Below the pieces are notes generated by a model. The model saw only the letters and a program-made list of their open reading frames with translations. It made no database searches and was not told the origin of the DNA. 64,000 bases of DNA from Microbotryum silenes-acaulis. Lineage: Eukaryota; Basidiomycota; Microbotryomycetes; Microbotryales; Microbotryaceae. The position numbers were made by a program, and so were the translations under genes. Where the stretch lies: positions 310,001-374,000 of the forward strand of contig QPFY01000007.1 of assembly GCA_003665825.1 (NCBI GenBank). The letters run 5' to 3'. Below, piece after piece: positions 54,870-64,000 of the stretch (position 1 is its first letter; every line of letters starts with the position of its first letter).

Positions 54870-56300
54870 ATGATCGATCCTCAACTTTTGGATCGGCATC
54901 GCCAGCTGCCGTCGCCGACATCCTCGGCTCGGACTCTTTATGTCTCGGGTTCGGAGTCTCGGGGCGAGCTCGATCAACCGTCCGCCGACGCCCCGTCCGC
55001 GGCATACGCTCGACTCGATGGTCCCTTGCCCATGTCCGATGCGGCAAGATCCTACACCCAGGAACGACAGAGGTACCACGATATGCAACAACAGCAACAA
55101 CAACAGCACCAGCAGCTGCAATCGACGTCGACCCGCCAGCCTTCCTCCGGCGCCGCGCACCGCTCCGACGCCACGCCGGTCACTGCTGGCGCGAGCTCGG
55201 CGAACAGACGATCGGCGCAAGAGTCGGCGTCGGCGTCATCGGCTTCGACCTCGAACTCTCCCAGCAGTCGAACCTCAGGGTCGGGTTACTCTGCTCCTAT
55301 ACATCGAGTCTATGTGCTCAACTGTGCAACATGCGATCTCTTCCTTTCTGATCGAGGCATGAGGGTTAGTCCTTCTTGGCCTTGGGTGGGAACGGCGCGG
55401 CGGCCCCTGACTCTTCAAAGCCGCCGCGTATCCTTGGCGCCTTCTGCGCAACAAATCTCACAAAATTGATCAAATATTGTTCTACTTGCCTCAGGCCGTT
55501 CTTCTCCTCAAACCAAATATTGTCCTATTCTCGACCGACGCGAGCCCCCTCAATGCTAGCCCCGTATGGCCGCTGGGAACAGACGACCCGACTGCGGAGC
55601 GGACTTGCGATTGTCTGGTGAGTTCGCGGCTTTGACCGCAGCGGAACGAGCTTCTCGAAGAACGTACTAAATTTGAGCTATCGTGCACAGACCTCTTCGC
55701 TCGCGTGTCATGGTTGCGGAAGCACGATCGGTTACCATATCGTACAGCCGTGTGCACGGTGCTCGGTACGTCCGCGAGCAGGCTGTGAAAGCCATCGTTG
55801 GGTTCTTAGGCTGAGCTGTGTTGGCGTCCCACTGGCGATCTTCCTCACAGGCTTCCGTGGCCAAGCACCAACGGTCCGCGAATCACCATCGCTACGTCTT
55901 TCACCACAACGAAGTCAGTGCGCGTGAACGACGCTACTTTGCGAGCGAGCCGGGCGTCGTGAACCTTGGCGTCCCTGCATCGCGCGTCGGTTCGCCAGCC
56001 CCTTCACGAGGGAGCTCCCCCGCTCCTCCTTCGCCGATCGCAACCGAAGTCAACAAAGATGCACCGGCCAACAACACCCGATTTGCCCCGTCAAGTCCAC
56101 CACAAGGTGGGCTTTCTCCAGCCCATGCTTTGTCACTTCGATCAGCGTCGGTTCAACCTGTCGATCGACACGGGAGGAATATGGGCCTCCGTCCCGGCGA
56201 CGTCGTTTACTGGCACAACCTCGTCTCGGGAGGCGAAAAGGCCGAGCCGATCGATCCCGCAACCCGACCTTTTGTCGCGAAAGAGATCGCTGGCAGGTAG
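54870..56300 (+). CDS. FAM72-family protein
   Basis: Exons 54870..55364, 55495..55617, 55691..55765, 55851..56300; all exons are phase 0, 380 residues. The N-terminal 140 residues are Ser/Gln-rich, with a run of seven Gln then HQQLQ. The FAM72 domain follows: 'VYVLNCATCDLFLSDRGMRA' (C-x2-C then L-x-x-R-G-M), 'LLLKPNIVLFSTD', 'CDC', 'CHGCGSTIGYHIVQPCARC' (C-x2-C-G-x-x-x-G-Y-H) and 'ANHHRYVFHHNEV' (N-x-H-R-Y-V-F). These cysteine and RGM/STD/GYH positions are what define the family. Human FAM72 is cell-cycle regulated and antagonises UNG2; fungal function is unknown. The C-terminal half is Ser/Pro-rich, then ends in 'LRPGDVVYWHNLVSGGEKAE'. Confidence 0.82.
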
Positions 56301-56913
56301 AGAGTTGAGAGGGAACTTTTTCACGCGACCACGACACTATACCATCGTCCCTCGTCGCTCAATTATTTCTTCGTGCCGTCTTTTTCGCACTCGCACTCGC
56401 ACTCGCAATCCGCATTCAGACTGCATCGCATTCTTCTCCAATGTTCTTGTGCTTCCTGCGCAGCACATCTCATCACCTTTGTGATCCGACATTCTCTTTT
56501 CGTTTTCTCATTCGCATCTTCGAGGCCGCTGGTACTCTTCGTTCATTCTTTCGTTCCATTCTTCCTCCTTGGGTCACCTTGGCTTCATACGGAACTTTTC
56601 CCTCCTTGGTTGTCAACCCTTGCTGTTTTATTTATCGTTGCCCGCTTTGTTTATTATTACTGCAATCCTTGTTACCCTCTCATTTCTCCCCAAACTCCAG
56701 AGCTTTCATATTTGATTCGGCCAGATGGAGAGGTCCAAGCTCAAAAGCAAGCTCACGCGCTCGCGCCTCTCTCACTAGCGGCCGTCTGGCCTCCTCTCTT
56801 GGCCAGCCTACACACACTCGGACCTCAAAACGATCCACCGACCGACGACGGGGCCTCCTCGTGACTTTGTTTCGGGGTTCTACGCCACCGCGCTGACGGT
56901 GCCAAAGAAAGAT
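56301..56913. other. Intergenic, promoter of DOCK gene
   Basis: T/C-rich on the plus strand through about 56680, then mixed. Probably the 3' end of the FAM72 gene and the promoter and 5' UTR of the DOCK gene. No gene is supported. Confidence 0.5.
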
Positions 56914-59900
56914 ATGGAGATGCGAGGTCGATGGCTGCCCGCTCAACAAGTCTCGTTCGGATGTGTGACGTCGTCGTTTGAGCCCCTTGCGAGCGCTGAT
57001 GGGAAGGGGGAAGCTGGTGGGAGCCTCGTCGTTGACGGTGCCAGTGGGAGAACGAACGGCGTGGCAGTCGCACCTCATGAGCAGGTCTCGGAGGAGGCAC
57101 AGGGGAGAGGGAGAGGAGAACGGGGTGTGATCAATCCACATCAGGTCAGTACTGAGATGGGTGTGTTGTGGGGCCGTGCAGTGGAGCGATGAGCTGGCAA
57201 GCGGCGAGGGTAGATTGTTGATTGCACTACCCCCGCGAGCCTGGGGGAGGTGGGGGGGCAGCCGGGGGGCTGGGCGTGTCGCGAAACGAACGCCGCGATC
57301 GAGGTGTGCTGAGGGGAGATCAAGGGGTGCAGTGGGCGAAGAAATACATGGATTAAAATTCGAGGCACTAGGTGGAGGTGTGATGTTGGATGGAGCGGCG
57401 TGCCACGCGTGGTATCCGTCGCAGCACCCCCGGGGACGACCCTGACAGCTCATCATTCAGCCGCTTCCAAATCGCGCGCTCCGTTGCTCAATATTTCTAG
57501 GCATCTCAGCAGCGTGTACAAGAACTAACATGCCATCCGGTTGTTCTGGTACAGGTTGCACTAGAAGTAGGCGACGAGGTGTACGTCTTTGAGGTCTTCA
57601 AGCCGGACGACGCCGACGATCCGGTGTGGTATCGAGGCTACGCCGTGTCGACTTCGCCTCGGCCGAGGTTGCCGACGAGCATATCACTCGACCAACAGGC
57701 CTTTCCTTCGACGACACCCGCTTCACCTGGGTTGAGCCTCACTGAGGAGCCTCAAGGTGCGTTTGGGCTCTGGGCCGAGCGCCGACCGCTCCCCTGAGCT
57801 AGAGCTCACGTGATCTTGCCGGCGCTGAGCGACGTTTCCTTTCCTGCGCAACAGTCTCGGTCGGCATCTTCCCAGCGTCGCATGTACAGATCCGGGATTC
57901 GATCGACAGTAGTGAACACTCAGAACCGACACAACGAATAGCAGCTGATGCAGCCTCCGCCTCCGCTAACGGGGGAGGAGCACCTCGACCACCGACCCAT
58001 CGTGATCTAATGGCAGGGCGTATGGAGCCCTTGCAGGAAGAGAATGAGGATGAAGCGACCGACGAGATCGGCAACACCTTCGTAACGTCGACAAGAGAGC
58101 AGTCGAGGCAGAAGAACCGAGCGTCCGTCATTTCCATCTCTTCGTTCGTCGGATCGCTCGCGACCGAATTGCAGACCTCGTTCAAGCAGTCTCGTTCGTT
58201 GCAATCCCCGGACGGGTTCCTCGGGAGAATGTTCGATCCTCGGCCTGCTCCGCCACTACCGAACCTCAAGTGCGGCGACGAAACCGCGAGTGGATTCGAA
58301 GAACCGCTGGTTGACGAGATCGCGTGTGCGCTGAGAGAGTGGGCGTCCCTGCTGTACACCCATCTCTACCGACGCGACTACGCCCTCTTCGACTCGGTCA
58401 AACAACACATCGAGGTGCTACACAGTGGGAGGAAGCAGCTTTTGGCCAAAGGTCTGAGTCGAGCCGAGACGGACAAGTTGAGAAGGGAACTCGTATCTCG
58501 GCTCGTGCAGGGGAATGTCGAGCAAGGGCTTGACGTCATTGTGCGACACCCTCAGTACGGCGGGTTCGTTGACGTAGGTGTGGAAGGCGATATTGAAAGG
58601 AAGGCTTGGGTCTCGGTCGTCAAAATGTGTAAGGACGGGTTTGGCCCCCAACGTCGAGGGCTGCGCTCGCTAACCTATGCTTTGACATCCGTAGACGCAA
58701 TGCAGGTTGCGCTGGCTTATTCTGGGGCCGACACAAAATCATCGACGGCATCGGTCCTACCTCCTACCGCTCCGGCGCTATCCGATGAACCCTCCTTCTC
58801 ACCCATCACTTCCAGTACCAGTCGATTTGCCGAGCCCAACTTGTTCCAGATGACGCCAGACAAAACCCAGGCCGCGGCACCGGCTGTTCCGCCGAAACCC
58901 CTGGCCAAGTTTCACCACGTCTTTGTCGACGCGCGCTCGTTCAACGCATCACCTTGCCTACCGGGTGAACTTGTAGAGCTCTACTTTGCCCTCTTCAACA
59001 AGACCGACTCGAGATACATCACCGAGGAGTGGTGCGTCGTCTTGAACCACCTCGGGCAACACGTCAACGATGCCGAGTCGAAGCAAGGTCGCATGCGCAC
59101 GCTCTTTCTCGATCTATCCCAGAGTGATGTGCAAGATCAACTCTTCCTGGTTTGTCGCATCGTCAAGAATGCCTCGAACAAGAACGCCCATGGGAGCCCC
59201 GAGCTGGGCTCGACATCGACCTTGGGAGGATCATTGAGGAGGCCCTCCTTCTTTCCGACCCCTGGCTCACCTCAATCGACCACGACTGACGATGCTTCGA
59301 CAATTCCTGGCTTCTCAATGTCGGCGACCGACCTCAGCCTAGCTGAGCATGGTGGGATGCTGCTGAGTGATGCGAGCGGTCGTCAGACCTCGCGCAGGCC
59401 GTTCGGGTGCGCCGTACTCGAGATCAGTCAGTTCGCCAAAGCGAGCGAGACTTCGGCCGAACACTCGATGCCGATCTTCGTTCCCGTTCACGAATCGAAT
59501 TTCTCTCTGCTCCACGAGGACATCATCGCGAGTCGAATTAAAGAGATCGAGCGTAGCCCATGCGCTGATTCGCTTTCGGTCAACGTGCGGATCCTGTATG
59601 GTGAAGCCAACGCGTTGCGCAAGAGTATGCCGCAGCTCCTCGATGGAGTGCCATTGACGAATCGGTTGGGCTTCCCTGACGTCGTCTTCCCCGGGGATCA
59701 GCGCAACGAGATCTACCTCAAGATCTGGAACGGGACCTTCTCAAGCGTCAGTGGGATGACTGGGACGACGAGGGGTTTGGCTCAACTGACGGCAGTCGCT
59801 GGAGGAGGGGCGAAGAATATCGAGGTTACGGCTGAAGTCAGGACAAGGGATGGTCGAGCGGTCGAAAGGGCCATCTCGCGCGGGACCGGGGAACCGAATG

Positions 59901-62900
59901 TGACGCAGTTCCAGTCCATCACGTACAAGTCCAACAACTCGCCTAGTAAGTGCATATGGTCGACGACACTGTGAGCAGACGCTGTGAGCTGACGCATACG
60001 CTACCTTTCTCGCTGCAGCTTGGGCCGAATTGCTCAAGCTCGAGATCCCGGTCGAGCTGATGGAGAGCTGTCACGTCTTCTTCACCGTTCGATCGCGTGG
60101 GTCGAAAGAACGTGGCCCACCCGGGGCAACAACAACCGAGCGACCATTCGCATTTGGCTACATGCCCCTCTTGCTCAACAATTCCGCATTCCAATCCGAT
60201 GGATCTCATGTGCTGACGATGTACAAGTATGACGTCAACGCTGCGATCCCCTCCGTCTACCTTAAGGCGCCGTCACTGCGCACGGCGGACAGCAAGGAGG
60301 CGCTGGAGGCGTTGCCGGCTTACACAAACAAGACGCTGGTCCTTTTGAAGGACACCTTGACGGTGCGATCGTTCCTCGTCTCGACGACCTATACGCAGAA
60401 CGAAACACTGCTCAAGCTGCTGCGGTGGGAAACGGAGCTCATGCAGGACAGCGAGGCGCTCAAGGACACGCTCACCAAGCTACGCTTCTGCAGCGAAGTC
60501 GAGGTGTGCAAGTTCCTACGACCCATCTTTGACGCCTTGTTCGGGATTCTTGCAAGGCATCCTACCGGCGACGTCGACGATCTCGTCTTTCACGCGCTCG
60601 TCACGATCCTGGGCTTTGTCTCGGATCGACGATTCCACAATTTCCGACCCGTCTTGAATGTCTACATCGACCAGCACTTTTCCAACTCGAGCGCTTCCTC
60701 GCATATCATTAGTTCCCTACACAAGCTGCTACGTGACCCCTCTAGTCCCGAGGCGGGCACGACATTGCGTGCGAGCATCAAAGTGTGGCACTACCTGTTC
60801 AAGTTCGTCGTCACCTCTCGCGAGATCCAACGCGCCAAGGACGTCGGCTCCGGCGTCACGTCCGATCACCTCGAAATGACATTCAAGCGTGACTTGTCGG
60901 CCCTGTTGACCCAAATCAATTTCCTCATGCGTATGTCAACGCCTTCATCCATCATTGGGACGCAGACGTTGGCGGTGCAACACTTCGCGAGCATCCTCCC
61001 CGATTTGGCCAAATGTTTTGATCCGCAAGAACTTGCCGACCTGGCGATCTCGTTCTGCGATTCCATCACTCCCAAAGGCAAGATTGCGATCTGGAAGATT
61101 CTTCTGCAGAGTCAACTCGTCAACGGGGTGCTCTTTACGCCTTCCGTCGGTCGAGCTGCGCTGGTACCGAACCTCGTCCGCTGGCTCAAGTCGGCGCTGG
61201 GCAAATTCGACGAGCATGCCATGTGCTCGCCCAAAGACACGGAGGCGATGCGTGACAATGCTCGAGTTGCATGGGTCGAAGGAATACGGCTCGCGAATGG
61301 TGTCGTCGCGGCCATGCTCGACTCGATTCACACCGCACTGGTCAGCCCCGAGGTTCAAGCAAGTCGGGGCCAGCTCGCACAAGAGCAGGACAACATCGAG
61401 TACTTGTTGGCGCTGGCCCCCAAGTTGCTCGAGTCGTATCGCGAGCTCGAGAATATCGCGAACCTCGAATCGATCGCTCGACAGCGGTCGACGGCTTCCG
61501 TCATTGCCGCGGTCCCGACTGTCTTCCCCTCGAGCTACCCGTTCTCGCTCATCGCGCTTCCGCCTAACCACTTGCATCGCGAGAAGGCGAGACAGCGCGC
61601 CAAAGCCCGGTCGCATGTACCTGATGCGCAGTCGGAGGAGGATGAAGGCACGCCTGTGTCACTTCAGGGTGGTGTTGGAGAAGTCGCTTGCGTCTTTATT
61701 GCTATCTTGCATCTTGCCCCCTGCAAGATCTTCACCAACTGGCTCGAGTCGATCTCCGAAGTCGAAAGCAAGGACAAGTTCGGCCAAATGCTCGCGCAAA
61801 TCTTTCGCGTCTCAAAGTCGATCCTCTCCGACGATGGGACCTCCGCGGCCTTCCCTTCGGAATGGCTCAGTATCTCGATCCTCGCGCATCAGGTGATCGT
61901 CAAGATCCTCGATCCGATCGCCGACATTCTCGAACGCGATTTCATCCCTGCCTCATCGGCATCGTATACATTCAACACGTCGCTCTGGCGGGACTTCTTC
62001 AGCATGCTGCTGCGACTGTTGGGGAGCCCGCAATTGCTCATCGAAGACTTTTCGCCTCAAAAACGAAGAGCCGTATGGAGACTCGCTGGGGATCTCCGAG
62101 GCGAAGGGGCCAAAGTGCTCGGCCGACTGTGGAACGCCATCGGCGGGCCTGAGCAGCGATCGACGGCAAGAACCGGCGGCTATCAGGTCCAATTCGTTCC
62201 AGGTCTTGTCGGGGACGTCCTAACGCTATGCCTTTCGCACCACGACGAGCTGCGCAAAACGGCCGTCCAAGTCCTGTTCTCCATGATCGTGAGCGAATAC
62301 TCCCTCAATGACGACTTCAGGGCCATCGAAGCCGAAGTGATCGATCGCCTCGACAAGCTCTTCATGTCCCAAACGAAGAACCACGAGATCTCGCGCGCCT
62401 TCTTCGTCAGTCAACTCAAGACCTTGTTCGACGAGGCCAAGATCGAGACCAAATTGAGGGAACAGGTCGAGACGTTCATCGCTTCGGTTAATTCGTTCTT
62501 GGATTTGTTGTTGGCTGTGAGGAATCTGCCGGACGGGGAAGAGTATCAAGAGGATCGGATTATTAGTACGCTCAAATTGATGTCGTTCATTCGAGGGATT
62601 GGGAGGAGTGAGATATTTGTGCGCTACGTCGATCGACTTGTTTCCTGTGAGTGGGAATTGTTTCCGGTGGATCTCGAATGTCCCATAACTGACCTGACGT
62701 ATCCCCATAGATCACATTGCTCTCGGGAACGAAACGGAAGCGGGTCTGACGTTGATGCTTCACGCCGACCTGCACACTTGGGATCTCAAGACCTACGTCG
62801 ACGCACTTCCGGATCTCGGCTTCCCCCGACAGACTGCGTTCGCACGGAAAGAGTGCGTGCAGATCACGTCTTTTTGCGACATAAAAGACTCCTCAATTGA

Positions 62901-64000
62901 CTTGCCCCCCCACTCTTCACAGATCGCTCTACATGCGTATCCTCGAGCACATGACCAAAGGCAAAGCCTGGGAGACGGCTCTCGCTTTGTGCAAGGAATT
63001 GCAACAGCAGTACGAGACGCAGAATTTCAACTACGCGCGTCTATCGGAGCTATTGATTCTCCAGTCGGAGCTGTACGCGAGCATCATCAAGGGCGATCGT
63101 CAATTCGGGTATGTAGTGAACCGAGACCGAGATCACCAGGAAATCAGGGACTGATTGGCTGGATCTTTGACTGCATACAGCGACTTTTTCCGCGTGGCGT
63201 TCTACGGCAATCGATTCCCCTCTTCTGTTTCGGGCAAGCAATTCATTTATCGGGCGGCGCCGAACGAGAGATTGGAAACGTTCACGGAGAGAATGCTTAA
63301 CAAGCATCCGAACGCGACTTTGCTCAAGTCGTCAATGATCCCACCCGACGACGTACAATACTCCGACGGTCAACTGCTTCAAATCACCGCTGCTACGCCC
63401 GAACCGGATGCGACGACACCCATGTTGACCAATCCCGATGTACCACCCTCGATCAAGGCCTACTACCAGCAGAACGAGACGCACATGTTCAGCTTCTCAC
63501 GTCCTTTCATACGAGAAGGAGGAGATAAAGCTAGCGCGGAGAGCGAATTCATGAACGAATGGGTTGAGAAGACAGTCTTGATCTGCGAGGATTCGTTCCC
63601 TACCGTTTTGAGGCGGTCCGAAGTTGTCGAGATTCGCATCATCGAGATCTCCCCGATCGAGATGGCGATTGTCGACGTCGAATTGCAACGCCAAGGACTG
63701 AACGAGTTGCAACAACAGTATACAACATTGGGCCTTCAAGGTGCGTCGTACGAGTCGGCTTCGCTAGAGAGGATCAACACGCAGGCCTTGTCACTGGCTT
63801 TGAACGCGGCCGTCGATCCGCCACCCCAACAAGGGGTGCCGATGTATCGTCGCGCCTTCTTTGGGGTAGAATATGCCGTGATGAATCCGGGCAAGACGTC
63901 GTTGATCCAGAAGTTGCAAGAGGAGATTGATCAGCTCGTGAGTCCGGACAGAGTATCCAAGATTGCTCGAGTCTCAGTCCTAACCGAGTATCGTTTGGCT
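56914..64000 (+). CDS. DCK1: DOCK-family guanine-nucleotide exchange factor, 3' end cut by window
   Basis: Exons 56914..57144, 57555..57756, 57855..59945, 60019..62646, 62711..62852, 62923..63108, 63181..63937; a GTGAGT donor at 63938 followed by CCTAACC suggests the window ends inside an intron. At least 2079 residues. Order: N-terminal 'GRWLPAQQVSFGCVTSSFEP'; SH3-like 'ALEVGDEVYVFEVFKPDD' and 'VWYRGYAV'; helical region; DHR-1/C2 ('HHVFVDARSFNA', 'FPDVVFPGDQRNEIYLKIWN'); long alpha-solenoid; start of DHR-2 ('YMRILEHMTKGKAWETALAL', 'NFNYARLSELLILQSELYAS', 'FFRVAFYGNRFPSSVSGKQF', 'EFMNEWVEKTVLICEDSFPT'). DOCK proteins activate Rac/Cdc42 GTPases with ELMO partners; yeast Dck1 acts in mitophagy and wall integrity. 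The first exon is the least certain: it starts at MEMRGRWLP, with a second ATG two codons on. Confidence 0.9.

Noticed and set aside
56680..57456. Long minus-strand open frame overlapping the DOCK 5' end
   Set aside because: It is antisense to the DOCK promoter and first exon; the His/Pro/Arg-rich composition is typical of a shadow frame and it crosses the supported splice sites.

Overview
The window looks like nuclear DNA of a basidiomycete fungus. The genes are intron-dense (46 to 155 bp introns, GTGAGT/GTAAGT-type donors, CTAAC/CTGAC-type branch sites, CAG/TAG acceptors), GC-rich, single-copy and on both strands with no operon logic. The protein types (Snf2-type remodeler, LIM-C1-RhoGAP, DOCK, FAM72, GRDP, KDZ-associated CxC protein) fit Basidiomycota. 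A yeast-like Pucciniomycotina is my guess only; no rRNA or marker gene is present to prove it. Exon models were drawn by hand from splice signals. Nearly every one closes in frame over its whole length, which is the main support for them.

Layout. 1-2318: 3' part of a large disordered protein (minus). 2807-5036: PNPOx-like/FNR-like oxidoreductase fusion (minus). 5862-6835: small secreted, probably GPI-anchored protein (plus). 7263-9438: UTP18 WD40 ribosome-biogenesis factor (plus). 9439-13416: 4 kb gene desert with short repeats. 13417-16106: SRPK-type kinase (plus), tail-to-tail with 6-phosphogluconolactonase (16824-18068, minus). 18829-23635: Snf2/Sth1 chromatin remodeler with bromodomain (minus), divergent from a Yap1/Pap1-type bZIP factor (24567-26652, plus). 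26653-29763: gene-poor. 29764-34053: LIM/C1/RhoGAP regulator (plus), tail-to-tail with DOT1 (34499-36932, minus).

From about 37.8 to 52 kb the window is rich in mobile DNA. It holds a possible decayed coding remnant, a KDZ-transposon-type CxC gene lacking any transposase core (39069-40563), a 611-bp hAT-like element with perfect 8-bp target duplications (40600-41210), a second inverted-repeat element (41425-42609), and a Ty1/copia retrotransposon with a complete open frame and two 215-bp LTRs (46961-51982). Two host genes sit inside this cluster: a GRDP/DUF1399 protein with a Gly/Cys tail (42817-45264, plus) and phosphopantetheine adenylyltransferase (45518-46805, minus). The copia element lies about 155 bp upstream of the latter's start codon.

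51983-54869 is gene-poor and carries a 22-G run. 54870-56300 encodes a FAM72-family protein. 56914 to the right edge is a DOCK-family guanine-nucleotide exchange factor, truncated by the window. The host genes are housekeeping or regulatory: rRNA processing, splicing-factor phosphorylation, pentose phosphate pathway, chromatin, oxidative stress, Rho/Rac signalling and CoA synthesis. They do not form one pathway. The RhoGAP and DOCK proteins are both small-GTPase regulators but lie far apart and are not evidently linked.
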